Part shown: positions 17,145 through 25,709 of the stretch, one piece after another | How positions within the stretch are numbered: position 1 is the stretch's first letter | How the letters are laid out: the number at the start of each line of letters is the position of its first letter | DNA from: JBEGHD01 sp049334165 | GTDB lineage: Bacteria > Bacteroidota > Bacteroidia > Flavobacteriales_D > Sanyastnellaceae | DNA length: 64,000 nucleotides | NCBI GenBank assembly: GCA_049334165.1 | Contig: JBEGHD010000013.1 | Strand: one strand, 5' to 3' | Made by a program: the position numbers and the translations under genes | The notes under the pieces: generated by a model | What the model was told of the DNA's origin: nothing | The model's database searches: none | Seen by the model: the letters and a program-made list of their open reading frames with translations, nothing else

Positions 17145-18683
17145 ATGAGAAGAAGACTTTACTTTAGTCTTCGATCAGACCTGACAATGCTATTTAAAAG
17201 TCTCTACATATCAGCAGTTACCAGAAGTGGATCCGGTAGGATAGCTCTGATCGTAATGGTGGGAATGGTTCTTTTGGCCGGCTACTTCATCGCTCATTCC
17301 TATCTCACCAGTATTTCTACTATTCAGTATCATCAGCTGGACAAGCTCTACACAATTGCGAGAACGGCAGCGGCTCAAATTGATGGTGATGATGTGGAAT
17401 ATCTGATGAATGCACACACATCTAAAGATGAAATTAGCCGGAATGATGAGGATTTTACATACCATTTGCTTCACCAAAAGCTCAGACGCTCTTACGAGAC
17501 GAATATGCTGGAATCACCGGTCTACACTTTGTACAAAGATCCAGCTTCAGACAGGATTTTCTTTGGTGTGACCAGCAGTGAAAACCCATACTTCCGCCAC
17601 GAGTACCATTCAAAGCCCGATGCTATTTTGGAGAACTACAAATCAGGTGGGACCATCGATCGCTACAAAGATGAAAACGGTACATGGCTCTCGGCTTTTG
17701 CTCCCATAAAAAACAGCGCTGGAGAAGTGGTTTCGATTCTGCAGGTTGACGAGCCGTTTGACTCTTTTCTGGTCAAGGCGCGACAGGATCTCTACTGGAA
17801 TATTGCAATTAGCGTGATTGTCTTTTTAATCATTGGTTTCGTCATGCTCAACCTATTGGTGCGAGTATTGAAAAAAGAAGATCTGATAAAAGAAAAGCTC
17901 AGTATTAAAAATGAAATTATCGAGGCCAAGAACAATGATATTACTGCCAGCATCAACTACGCACGAAAGCTTCAATTGGCATTCAAGGTGAACGAACGTG
18001 AAATGCAGAAATATTTTTCTGATTTCTTCCTCATCAACTTACCCAAGGACATCATCACTGGTGACTTCTTCTGGTTTCACTGCAATGAAGAAACAGGGGA
18101 AAAGATTGCGATCCTGGCCGATTGTACGGGGCACGGAGTTCCAGGAGCTATGATGAGCATCTTAGGCCACTCTCTATTGGATGAGATTGTCATTCAAAAT
18201 GGGTTAAGATCTGTAGATCTGATCATGAAAGAATTGAACTGCCGCCTAATTGCTCTTCTCAATAAAACTGGGCAAACAGTGCGCGATGGGATGGATATTT
18301 CGATTCTCAACATGGACAAAAACGGCAAGGTCTCTTTTTGCGGAGCAAATCATTCAATAGTTAAACTAACAGGTGGAGAGGCTGAAGTTGTTAGGAGTAA
18401 TCGATTTGCAATAGGAGAGATCCCTGAGGAGGTCCAGGTTGAAGTTTCGAACTTTGAACTGGAAAAGGGAGATGTGCTCTACCTCTATTCGGATGGTTTC
18501 AGAGATCAGTTTGGTGGACCCTGCGACAAAAAGTTCATGTCAAGGCAGTTTTACGAGATGCTTGCGAGTTGTACAGACTGCTCTCTCAGGAATCAGAAAA
18601 AGAAATTTCTGGAAATATTTAAAAAGTGGAAAGGAGACTCTGAGCAGGTTGACGATGTCTCATTGGTTGGAATCAAGGTATAA
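17145..18683 (+). CDS. Membrane sensor with SpoIIE-type PP2C serine phosphatase domain
   Basis: 512 residues from the ATG at 17145. Two membrane helices (about 34-55 and 228-252) flank an extracytoplasmic sensor domain with dCache-like features (WLSAFAPIKNSAGEVVSILQVDEPF). A short coiled coil follows (LIKEKLSIKNEIIEAKNNDI). The C-terminal half is a SpoIIE/PP2C phosphatase: GDFFWF, the metal-site motif ADCTGHGVPGAMMSILG, DGMDISILNMD, YLYSDGFRDQFGG and the terminal DDVSLVGIKV. Such proteins dephosphorylate phospho-serine on anti-sigma-factor antagonists or other partners; no sigma-factor genes are adjacent, so the pathway is unknown. The shorter start at 17187 is also possible. Confidence 0.88.
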   Translation: MRRRLYFSLRSDLTMLFKSLYISAVTRSGSGRIALIVMVGMVLLAGYFIAHSYLTSISTIQYHQLDKLYTIARTAAAQIDGDDVEYLMNAHTSKDEISRNDEDFTYHLLHQKLRRSYETNMLESPVYTLYKDPASDRIFFGVTSSENPYFRHEYHSKPDAILENYKSGGTIDRYKDENGTWLSAFAPIKNSAGEVVSILQVDEPFDSFLVKARQDLYWNIAISVIVFLIIGFVMLNLLVRVLKKEDLIKEKLSIKNEIIEAKNNDITASINYARKLQLAFKVNEREMQKYFSDFFLINLPKDIITGDFFWFHCNEETGEKIAILADCTGHGVPGAMMSILGHSLLDEIVIQNGLRSVDLIMKELNCRLIALLNKTGQTVRDGMDISILNMDKNGKVSFCGANHSIVKLTGGEAEVVRSNRFAIGEIPEEVQVEVSNFELEKGDVLYLYSDGFRDQFGGPCDKKFMSRQFYEMLASCTDCSLRNQKKKFLEIFKKWKGDSEQVDDVSLVGIKV

Positions 18684-18685
18684 AA

Positions 18686-18719
18686 AAACCCGCCTTCCAG
18701 TTTCCTGAAAAGCGGGCTT
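18686..18719. terminator. Hairpin between convergent genes
   Basis: CCCGC (18689-18693) pairs with GCGGG (18712-18716), extended by A/T pairs. It sits between the phosphatase gene and the oppositely oriented LolA-like gene and could terminate both. Confidence 0.6.
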
Positions 18720-18739
18720 CAATTTTCTAATCTCTTTTT

Positions 18740-19390
18740 TTAAATCCTGTTGTCGATCACTTCAACACCTGGAAATTCAGATTTATTGAATGTGAACTCG
18801 CTGTCTTTGAATTGGCGATTTGGATCAAATTCCTTCACAGAGTAAACAGTGTCGCTTCCTTCGCGGCCTTTCACAATTACTTTCACAATTTCCATCGAAG
18901 ACTTGTCGATGTGAAGCTTGATGGTATGGTAAGGTTTGTCGGCCGGTTCTTTTGGGTAGAGATCAACTACTTCAAGCGTTCTTCCATCTTCCTGTACAGT
19001 GCCTTTGCTGGCGCTTTTAAAACCGGTTTCCCAAATCGTGAAAATGTCGCTTGGGCTAACGTTGCCCTGCTCGGTGTCTTCCTTGTAATCGATGTAGGCT
19101 GTGTTGGTTTCTTTTTCGTAGGTCCACACATTTTCACCATCAGAAATGATGATGTAGTCCTGCAAGTTGAGACGATACTTTTCGCCTTTCACCTTTACTT
19201 TGCCTTCCTGCGTCATTTCTAGGTCGGCTTGTTTGTCTACCAGGGTAGATTCAAACTCTGCGTAAATCGTGTTGTAGCCTTTGGCTTTTTCGCTGAGCTT
19301 TTCGAGAAGCTTTTCAGCCGACTGGCCAAAACTGGTTGTGGTAAAAATCGTTACAGCCAGTAGTGTAAATAGTGTGTTTAATTTTTGCAT
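18740..19390 (-). CDS. LolA-like outer-membrane lipoprotein carrier protein
   Basis: 216 residues from the ATG at 19390, giving MQKLNTLFTLLAVTIFTTTSFGQ as a signal peptide. An upstream in-frame start at 19420 would overlap ftsK and weaken the signal. The mature domain follows the LolA/LolB fold pattern: helical AEKLLEKLSEKAKGYNTIYAEF, then beta strands (GKVKVKGEKYRLNLQDYIIISDGENVWTYEKETN), with the C-terminal PEFEV-like ending replaced by FPGVEVIDNRI. LolA shuttles lipoproteins through the periplasm from the LolCDE release complex to the outer membrane. It follows ftsK closely on the same strand, a common Bacteroidota pairing. Assignment is by overall pattern. Confidence 0.85.
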   Translation of the reverse strand: MQKLNTLFTLLAVTIFTTTSFGQSAEKLLEKLSEKAKGYNTIYAEFESTLVDKQADLEMTQEGKVKVKGEKYRLNLQDYIIISDGENVWTYEKETNTAYIDYKEDTEQGNVSPSDIFTIWETGFKSASKGTVQEDGRTLEVVDLYPKEPADKPYHTIKLHIDKSSMEIVKVIVKGREGSDTVYSVKEFDPNRQFKDSEFTFNKSEFPGVEVIDNRI

Positions 19391-19409
19391 TCCTTTCGGG
19401 TTTAAAATC

Positions 19410-21956
19410 TTATTTGGCATCTTCTTTCAACAACTGTTCCAAACTCAGTTCATCGGGGACCAGTACTTTTCTGGCCTTGCTTCCTTCAAAAGGTCCGATG
19501 ATTCCCGCGTTTTCCAGTTGGTCGACAAGTCGGCCCGCACGGTTGTAGCCGAGCTTGAGTTTTCTTTGAAGCAGAGAAGCTGAGCCTTGCTGGTGCATCA
19601 CGATAATTCGAGCAGCTTCGGGGAACAGTTCATCTCGTTCTTCATCTGCAATATTACCTATTTCGGAGCTTCCTTCCTCAACGTATTCCGGAAGTTCAAA
19701 AGCTTCAGGGTATCCTTTCTGAGATCCAATGAAGTCGCAAATGTCTTCAACCTCTGGCGTGTCAACAAATCCGCACTGAAGTCGGATGAGGTCGTTTCCT
19801 GTTGAAAGAAGCATGTCACCGCGACCGATCAGCTGATCTGCACCACCGGCATCAAGAATGGTTCGACTGTCAATTTTTGAAGTCACACGGAAGGCAATTC
19901 GTGCCGGGAAGTTCGCCTTGATCGTACCGGTGATGATGTTTACAGATGGACGTTGAGTTGCAATGATCAGGTGAATTCCAATGGCACGCGCAAGTTGAGC
20001 CAGTCGCGCAATCGGCTGCTCAACTTCTTTACCTGCCGTCATGATCAAATCGGCAAACTCATCGACAACCAGCACGATGTAAGGCATGTACTTATGGCCA
20101 TTTTCAGGATTGAGCTTGCGCTTCACGAACTTGGCGTTGTATTCCTTGAGGTTTCTCACCTGAGCTTTTTTCAGTAGCTCGTAGCGCTCATCCATTTCGA
20201 TACAAAGCGAGTTAAGCGTTTTCACCACCTTGCTCGTGTCGGTGATAATGGCTTCCTCTTCATCGGGCAACTTGGCCAAAAAGTGTCTTTCAATTTTATT
20301 GAAAAGCGTGAGCTCAACTTTTTTCGGATCGACCAACACAAACTTGATTTGCGAAGGGTGCTTTTTGTAAAGCAGAGAAACGAGGATAGCGTTGAGACCA
20401 ACCGATTTACCCTGTCCCGTGGCACCGGCCATCAAGAGGTGGGGCATTTTTGCCAGGTCAGCAATGAACGTCTCGTTCGAAATTCCTTTCCCCAAAGCAA
20501 TCGGCAGAGCGTAATCCGTATTTTGAAACTTGTCTGAAGCCAGCAAGCTGCGCATCGAAACAATGTCCGGATTGCTGCTTGGCACTTCGATACCGATAGT
20601 CCCGCGGCCGGGAATTGGTGCAATGATGCGGATACCGAGAGCGGCTAGACTCAAGGCGATATCATCTTCCAGGTTTTTGATTTTTGAAATCCGAACGCCC
20701 GGTGCGGGAACGATTTCATAGAGCGTTACCGTGGGTCCGATTGTCGCCTTGATGCTCGCAATCTCAATGTTGTAGTTCTTAAGCGTTTTGATGATTTTGT
20801 TCTTGTTGCGCTCGAGTTCATCTTTGTCGACTTCCACTTTTCCAGATCCGTACTTGTTGAGCAGGTCGATGTTGGGTAATTCGTAACGGGACAACTCGAG
20901 GGTTGGGTCAAACTCGCCAAACTCCTGAACCTTGTCGTCAATCTCATCTTCACTAAGTTGCTCTTCCTCCACAGATTCGATTTCAAGGCCAACATCATCA
21001 CCTTCTTCTTCTTCACCCACTGAGTCGGCTACCTCCATGGTCGATTCTTCCTCTTCAGACCCCTCCAGTTCGAGCTCCATTTCTTGCTCTTCCTGTTCTT
21101 CTTCTTCCTGGTTCTTTTCGGTTTCACCAATTAGAGAATCCAGAGTGCTGTCGGTTGGGTCAATGTCTTCGTCTTCTTCCGATTCGTTCCCCGGTTGAAA
21201 TGGCTTGTTGCGAACATCATCTTTTTGTTCTGCAGTTTCTGGTTCTTCTTTTTCCTTTTTGCCAAACTCAAAAATCTGATTGAGCGATGGGTTGAAGTTG
21301 AAGATGAGCACTCCGCCAAGCGCCAGGGCAAGCACGAAAATGATTCCGATGCTACCGACAGTTTGGGTGAGCCAAACAGCCATTTGAAAGCCAACACCAC
21401 CACCGAGGCAGTTGTCGCAAGTTGGGTGCATGTATCCATCGGGACCTTGCTCAAAGGAGAGGGTGGCAAAACCAAAAGCCAGAGAAAACCAAAACAACCC
21501 GAGCAGCGAAAGCCTGAATGTTTTGAAAAGTGGCAAGAGCGACTTTTTAAAGGCGATTCTAAATCCAATCAAAAAGGTGTAGAAAGAGATGAAGAATGCC
21601 GCCAGACCAAACCAGTTGTCCATGAAAAGTCTGGCAGTCATGGCTCCGAGCTGTCCAAAGATGTTTTTATAGCGGTACTCTGTCGAATTAGTGAAAGTGT
21701 CGCTATCGCTTTCGAGCAGCGTGATGTCATGCTCTCGGGTGATGAGGTAAGAGATAAAAGAAAGTGCGGTGAAAACGGCAATAACGAGCAGCAGAACACC
21801 GACAAACTTCCGTACACGTTCGTCTTTCATCCAGCTAAAAGAAGGCATCGAAAAAGATTTTTTCTCCTTTTTCTTGCTTGGTGCCTTTTTCTTAGAAGTG
21901 CTTTCGGAGCTGTCCTTAGGCTGGTTTTTGAGTGTGTTCTTCTTTGCTTTCGCCAT
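19410..21956 (-). CDS. ftsK: FtsK/SpoIIIE family DNA translocase
   Basis: 848 residues. The N-terminal basic tail (KAKKNTLKNQPKDSSES...) precedes four to five membrane helices (about 50-225). A strongly acidic linker (about 230-345, runs of Glu/Asp) is followed by the alpha domain and RecA-like motor. The motor carries Walker A MAGATGQGKSVGLNAILVS, Walker B YIVLVVDEFADLIMTAG and the TQRPSVNIITGTIKANFP block. The C-terminal gamma winged helix (SASLLQRKLKLGYNRAGRLVDQLENAGIIGPFEGSKARKVL) would read KOPS-like polarity sequences. It pumps chromosomal DNA at the division septum and activates XerCD at dif. The acidic linker replaces the Pro/Gln-rich linker of E. coli. Confidence 0.96.
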   Translation of the reverse strand: MAKAKKNTLKNQPKDSSESTSKKKAPSKKKEKKSFSMPSFSWMKDERVRKFVGVLLLVIAVFTALSFISYLITREHDITLLESDSDTFTNSTEYRYKNIFGQLGAMTARLFMDNWFGLAAFFISFYTFLIGFRIAFKKSLLPLFKTFRLSLLGLFWFSLAFGFATLSFEQGPDGYMHPTCDNCLGGGVGFQMAVWLTQTVGSIGIIFVLALALGGVLIFNFNPSLNQIFEFGKKEKEEPETAEQKDDVRNKPFQPGNESEEDEDIDPTDSTLDSLIGETEKNQEEEEQEEQEMELELEGSEEEESTMEVADSVGEEEEGDDVGLEIESVEEEQLSEDEIDDKVQEFGEFDPTLELSRYELPNIDLLNKYGSGKVEVDKDELERNKNKIIKTLKNYNIEIASIKATIGPTVTLYEIVPAPGVRISKIKNLEDDIALSLAALGIRIIAPIPGRGTIGIEVPSSNPDIVSMRSLLASDKFQNTDYALPIALGKGISNETFIADLAKMPHLLMAGATGQGKSVGLNAILVSLLYKKHPSQIKFVLVDPKKVELTLFNKIERHFLAKLPDEEEAIITDTSKVVKTLNSLCIEMDERYELLKKAQVRNLKEYNAKFVKRKLNPENGHKYMPYIVLVVDEFADLIMTAGKEVEQPIARLAQLARAIGIHLIIATQRPSVNIITGTIKANFPARIAFRVTSKIDSRTILDAGGADQLIGRGDMLLSTGNDLIRLQCGFVDTPEVEDICDFIGSQKGYPEAFELPEYVEEGSSEIGNIADEERDELFPEAARIIVMHQQGSASLLQRKLKLGYNRAGRLVDQLENAGIIGPFEGSKARKVLVPDELSLEQLLKEDAK

Positions 21957-22161
21957 CTGCCACGTAAATCAATCTTGTTTTGGGTGGAAATTATCCAAGT
22001 TCAAAAATAACGCTTGCACAGCCCTTAACGAGTAGCGGTGATCTTCTATTATCAACACTTTTCCGTTAAAACACTTAATTGGAAAAAACTGATGAAGTTT
22101 GCCGCCATGGCGGAAGAAAGAATTATCTTGCGGGCTGTTAGGTAAATTGAAGAAAACACTT

Positions 22162-22169
22162 TAAATTTG
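22162..22169 (+). promoter_or_regulatory. Putative -7 box (TAAATTTG) for rpmG
   Basis: It matches TAnnTTTG and is followed by GC, 22 bases before the rpmG ATG. It is the only such box between the divergent ftsK and rpmG. Confidence 0.5.
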
Positions 22170-22191
22170 CGCCCCGCAAAAAAATAAGACA

Positions 22192-22374
22192 ATGGCTAAG
22201 AAAGGAAATCGAGTTCAGGTGATTTTGGAGTGCACAGAGCACAAAGAGTCTGGAAAACCAGGTACTTCGCGCTATGTGACAACCAAAAACCGCAAGAACA
22301 CACCAGATCGAATGGAGTTGAAAAAATACAACCCCATCTTGAACAAATACACAGTACACAAAGAAATTAAATAA
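22192..22374 (+). CDS. rpmG: 50S ribosomal protein L33
   Basis: 60 residues: MAKKGNRVQVILECTEHKES, a TSRYVTTKNRKNTPDR block and a C-terminal KKYNPILNKYTVHKEIK, all typical of bacterial L33. The Cys4 zinc-ribbon form is not present (only one Cys), so this is the zinc-independent type. It is followed nine bases later by the DUF4295 gene, the usual Bacteroidota order. L28 (rpmB), which often precedes L33, is not upstream here. Confidence 0.96.
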   Translation: MAKKGNRVQVILECTEHKESGKPGTSRYVTTKNRKNTPDRMELKKYNPILNKYTVHKEIK

Positions 22375-22383
22375 TATAGAGCC

Positions 22384-22539
22384 ATGGCTAAGAAATCCGT
22401 AGCATCCCTCCAGACAGGTGGTGGAAAGAACCACACGAAAGTGATTAAAATGGTGAAGTCTGAGAAGTCAGGTGGTTACATCTTCAAGGAAGAAATCGTA
22501 ACCAATGATTCTGTTAAAGATTTCTTCGCCAAGGGATAA
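22384..22539 (+). CDS. DUF4295 small basic protein, ribosome-associated context
   Basis: A 51-residue protein starting MAKKSVASLQTGGGKNHTKV and ending VKDFFAKG. Its size, Lys-rich composition and position right after rpmG match the Bacteroidota-specific DUF4295 family. It starts nine bases after the rpmG stop and ends before a strong terminator, so the two form one small operon. Function is unknown; the linkage suggests a ribosomal or translation role (inference). Confidence 0.9.
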   Translation: MAKKSVASLQTGGGKNHTKVIKMVKSEKSGGYIFKEEIVTNDSVKDFFAKG

Positions 22540-22560
22540 TTTTCAAGAAATTATTTTTCG

Positions 22561-22600
22561 AAAGGCTTTTTCCTCTTTGTCGATTGGAAAAAGCCTTTTC
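22561..22600. terminator. Strong intrinsic terminator after rpmG-DUF4295
   Basis: A perfect 13-bp stem AAAGGCTTTTTCC / GGAAAAAGCCTTT (22561-22573 with 22586-22598) with a 12-base loop, separating the ribosomal-protein unit from ftsY. Confidence 0.85.
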
Positions 22601-22619
22601 GTGTTTGTAGCTATTGAGT

Positions 22620-22627
22620 TACTTTTG
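22620..22627 (+). promoter_or_regulatory. Putative -7 box (TACTTTTG) for ftsY
   Basis: It matches TAnnTTTG and sits just after the upstream terminator, 55 bases before the ftsY ATG. Confidence 0.45.
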
Positions 22628-22682
22628 CAACCGAACATTATGGCGTGAGCCTCCGGCTTTAAAGACAGACATTAATTAGAAG

Positions 22683-23654
22683 ATGAGTCTATTCAAGAAA
22701 TTCTTTTCAAAAGAGAAAAAAGAGACGCTGGACAGTGGTCTGGAAAAGACCAAGTCGAGCATTTTTTCTAAGCTCACCAAGGCTGTTGCCGGAAAGAGCA
22801 AGGTGGATGACGAAGTGCTCGATAACCTCGAGGAAGTGCTTGTAACTTCTGACGTTGGAGTCGGCACTACACTTAAGATCATCGAGCGAATTGAAGAGCG
22901 TGTTTCTCGTGATAAGTACATGGGTACTGACGAGCTGCAGGCTATTCTTAAGGAAGAAATTGCAAAACTCCTGGCTGAAAATAATTCAACCGGAGAAGCT
23001 ACAGAATTCACCATTCCAAAAGTGGATGGTCCTTACGTGATGATGGTAGTGGGAGTAAATGGAGTGGGTAAAACCACTACAATTGGAAAGCTTGCTTACC
23101 AGTTTAAAAAACAGGGATTAAAAGTGATGCTCGGAGCATCAGACACTTTTAGAGCTGCTGCTGTAGATCAGTTAAAAATTTGGTCGGAGCGTGTGGATGT
23201 GCCAATCATAGAACAAGGCATGCAGGCCGATCCGGCTTCTGTTGCTTTCGACACATTGCAGGCAGCCAAAGCCAAAGGTTCTGATGTGGTTTTGATCGAC
23301 ACAGCCGGAAGACTTCACAACAAGGTGAACCTAATGAACGAGCTCACAAAGATTAAGCGCGTGATGGATAAAGTTGTCCCAGGCGCACCACACGATGTTT
23401 TGCTGGTGCTCGATGGTTCTACCGGTCAAAACGCGGTTGAACAAGCACGCCAGTTTACTGCTGCAACAGAAGTGACTTCGCTCGCACTCACAAAAATTGA
23501 CGGTACTGCCAAGGGTGGTGTCGTGATTGGTATTTCCGATGAGTTCAAAATTCCGGTGAAATACATCGGAGTTGGAGAGAAAATGGAAGACTTGCAGGTC
23601 TTCAACAAAATCGAATTTGTCGATTCTCTTTTTGACGGGCAGATCGGGCTCTAG
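22683..23654 (+). CDS. ftsY: Signal recognition particle receptor FtsY
   Basis: 323 residues. The SRP-receptor GTPase docks ribosome-SRP complexes at the membrane. The N domain (about 25-95) is followed by the G domain with G1 GVNGVGKTTTIGKLA, the DTFRAAAVDQL insertion-box motif, G3 DTAGRLHNK, G4 TKIDGTAKGG and the final GVGEKMEDLQVFNKIEFVDSLF. The long acidic A domain of E. coli FtsY is absent; only a short Lys/Glu-rich N-terminus remains, as in many Bacteroidota. It likely has its own promoter and is followed by rimO after 34 bases. Confidence 0.97.
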   Translation: MSLFKKFFSKEKKETLDSGLEKTKSSIFSKLTKAVAGKSKVDDEVLDNLEEVLVTSDVGVGTTLKIIERIEERVSRDKYMGTDELQAILKEEIAKLLAENNSTGEATEFTIPKVDGPYVMMVVGVNGVGKTTTIGKLAYQFKKQGLKVMLGASDTFRAAAVDQLKIWSERVDVPIIEQGMQADPASVAFDTLQAAKAKGSDVVLIDTAGRLHNKVNLMNELTKIKRVMDKVVPGAPHDVLLVLDGSTGQNAVEQARQFTAATEVTSLALTKIDGTAKGGVVIGISDEFKIPVKYIGVGEKMEDLQVFNKIEFVDSLFDGQIGL

Positions 23655-23688
23655 TCAGAATCAAATCAAATAAAACCAGGGAGGAAGC

Positions 23689-25002
23689 TTGAGAACGAAA
23701 ACACTCAAACAAAACAAGGTCAATGTAGTCACTTTGGGCTGCGCCAAAAATATATTCGACTCGGAGTTGCTGATGGCTCAACTGAAAGCCAACAACTTTG
23801 AAGTGGAGCACGAGGCGAAGCAAGACGACTCGGAGATCGTGATTATCAACACCTGCGGATTTATTGACAACGCCAAGCAAGAAAGTATCGATACGATCTT
23901 GCGCTATTCCGAGGCCAAGGAGCAGGGACTGGTGGACAAAGTTTACGTGACCGGTTGTCTCTCTCAGCGCTATCAGCCAGAGCTCGAAAAAGAAATTCCT
24001 AATGTGGATGCCTACTTCGGAACACGCGATTTACCTAGGCTCCTCAAGACTCTAAAAGCCGACTACAAGCACGAGCTTGTTGGTGAGCGTCTGCTAACTA
24101 CTCCGGCTCACTACGCATACTTCAAAATTGCTGAAGGCTGCGATCGTCCGTGTTCTTTTTGTGCCATTCCGCTGATGCGTGGAGGTCACAAATCCACTCC
24201 AATCGAGCAGTTGGTGAAAAATGCCGAATCGCTCGCTGCCAAGGGGACCAAGGAGTTGATCCTCATCGCTCAGGATCTGACCTACTACGGTCTGGATCTC
24301 TACAAGAAAAGAGCTCTCGCAGATCTGCTCGATCAGCTTGCGCAAATCGAAGGAATTGAGTGGATACGACTTCACTACGCTTATCCTTCGGGCTTCCCGA
24401 TGGATGTGCTAGATGTGATGAACAAGCACGACAACATCTGCAAGTACCTCGACATGCCACTGCAACACGCATCAACGAAAATGCTGAAAGCGATGCGTAG
24501 AGGGATCACCAAGGAGAAGACAACTGCACTTGTAAATGCCATTCGAGAAAAAGTTCCTGGCATCGCCATCCGAACGACTTTGATTTCAGGTTATCCCGGA
24601 GAAACTGAAGAAGATTTTCAGGAAATGAAGGAGTGGGTTGAGGAAATGCGCTTCGACCGACTCGGGATTTTCAACTACTCACACGAAGAAAACACTCATG
24701 CATTCAAGTCGGAAGATGATGTGCCGGAAGAAGTGAAGCACATGCGCTCAGAAGAGATAATGGAAACACAAACATCGATTTCGTACGATTTGAATCAGGA
24801 AAAAGTCGGCCAGACTTTCAAGGTGCTTTTCGATAGAGTAGAAGGTGAATACTTCATTGGTCGCACCGAGTTTGACTCTCCGGATGTAGATAACGAAGTG
24901 CTTGTGAAAAAGTCAGAAGGCTTCGTTCGACTGGGAGATTTTGCCCATGTAAAGATCGACTCAGCCGATTTCTTTGATCTCTACGGTCACGTAGTCGATT
25001 AA
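23689..25002 (+). CDS. rimO: Ribosomal protein S12 methylthiotransferase RimO
   Basis: 437 residues. RimO is a radical-SAM enzyme that adds a methylthio group to the conserved Asp of ribosomal protein S12. The N-terminal MTTase domain (VTLGCAKNIFDSELL; INTCGFIDNAKQESID; VTGCLSQRY) carries three cluster Cys. The radical-SAM domain has the CxxxCxxC motif in CDRPCSFCAIP, and the C-terminal TRAM domain lies at about 370-437. The start is a TTG at 23689 with a clear SD-like GGGAGGAAG just upstream, unusual for this genome. No downstream ATG precedes the conserved VTLGCAKN block. Confidence 0.95.
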   Translation: MRTKTLKQNKVNVVTLGCAKNIFDSELLMAQLKANNFEVEHEAKQDDSEIVIINTCGFIDNAKQESIDTILRYSEAKEQGLVDKVYVTGCLSQRYQPELEKEIPNVDAYFGTRDLPRLLKTLKADYKHELVGERLLTTPAHYAYFKIAEGCDRPCSFCAIPLMRGGHKSTPIEQLVKNAESLAAKGTKELILIAQDLTYYGLDLYKKRALADLLDQLAQIEGIEWIRLHYAYPSGFPMDVLDVMNKHDNICKYLDMPLQHASTKMLKAMRRGITKEKTTALVNAIREKVPGIAIRTTLISGYPGETEEDFQEMKEWVEEMRFDRLGIFNYSHEENTHAFKSEDDVPEEVKHMRSEEIMETQTSISYDLNQEKVGQTFKVLFDRVEGEYFIGRTEFDSPDVDNEVLVKKSEGFVRLGDFAHVKIDSADFFDLYGHVVD

Positions 25003-25046
25003 TTCATTTTTCAGTTTTTACCTACACCTTTTTTGTCGGTCTTGAA

Positions 25047-25054
25047 TATCTTTG
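25047..25054 (+). promoter_or_regulatory. Putative -7 box (TATCTTTG)
   Basis: It matches TAnnTTTG, 31 bases before the ATG of the following unknown gene, between it and rimO. Confidence 0.4.
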
Positions 25055-25085
25055 GAGCTATTGAAAGCACCAAAACAAGACCAAA

Positions 25086-25616
25086 ATGAAATTAGGATTA
25101 GGAGCAAAAATTGAACACCCCGAATATGGTGAAGGTGTGATTTTCGGCTGGACCGAAGAGCACTATCGTATCTATTTCCGCGAACATGGAGAAAAGGTTT
25201 TTTCAAAACTGTTCGACAAATTCGAATTGCTCGAGGAGCCCACTTTCGAGGATAAAGTGATTTCTCTCGAAGATGTGATTGACGCTGTTCAGAATGTCTT
25301 TGACCAGCAGCAAGAGATTTCGGAGATCATTGAACTCGCTGACAAATGGGATGGAGGAAAGATCGTGATCCATCCCGGTGATGAAGATTTACAATCAAAG
25401 GAAATTCCCATCGATACCTTCTTCCATAAAATTGTGATGGTGAGAGACCGCTTGCGAGTGATGGAGCAGCGAATCAACAGTCACAAGAAAATGAGCGACC
25501 AGGAAAAAGTGGAGCTTCAGCAGTACATTACCCGAATTTACGGCAGCCTGACAACGTTTAATGTTCTCTTTAAAAGCAAGAAAGACAACTTCGTAGGAGA
25601 GTCTTCACGAGGTTGA
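25086..25616 (+). CDS. Conserved Bacteroidota protein with CarD/UvrD-type N-terminal barrel motif, unknown function
   Basis: 176 residues, soluble, acidic. The N-terminal GAKIEHPEYGEGVIFGW resembles the small beta-barrel seen at the start of CarD/TRCF-interacting and UvrD-C-terminal Tudor-like modules, which bind RNA polymerase or nucleic-acid machinery. The remainder is helical, with a heptad-like segment (FHKIVMVRDRLRVMEQRINSHKKMSDQEKVELQQYI). I do not recognise a named family; similar proteins are common in the phylum. An RNAP- or DNA-associated role is inference from the N-terminal motif only. Confidence 0.75.
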   Translation: MKLGLGAKIEHPEYGEGVIFGWTEEHYRIYFREHGEKVFSKLFDKFELLEEPTFEDKVISLEDVIDAVQNVFDQQQEISEIIELADKWDGGKIVIHPGDEDLQSKEIPIDTFFHKIVMVRDRLRVMEQRINSHKKMSDQEKVELQQYITRIYGSLTTFNVLFKSKKDNFVGESSRG

Positions 25617-25709
25617 GAAAGACGGAAATTGTTGAAAACTAAATCGTTCGCTTCTCTTTGAAAATTGAAAGACGTGATTTACTTTTAAGATGTCATTCAT
25701 TCACTGATT

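Noticed and set aside
20932..21198. Ser-rich 88-codon ORF
   Set aside because: Antisense reading of the acidic Glu-rich FtsK linker.
21195..22010. 271-codon ORF opposite ftsK
   Set aside because: Antisense shadow of the FtsK membrane region; the composition is an artefact of the opposite strand.
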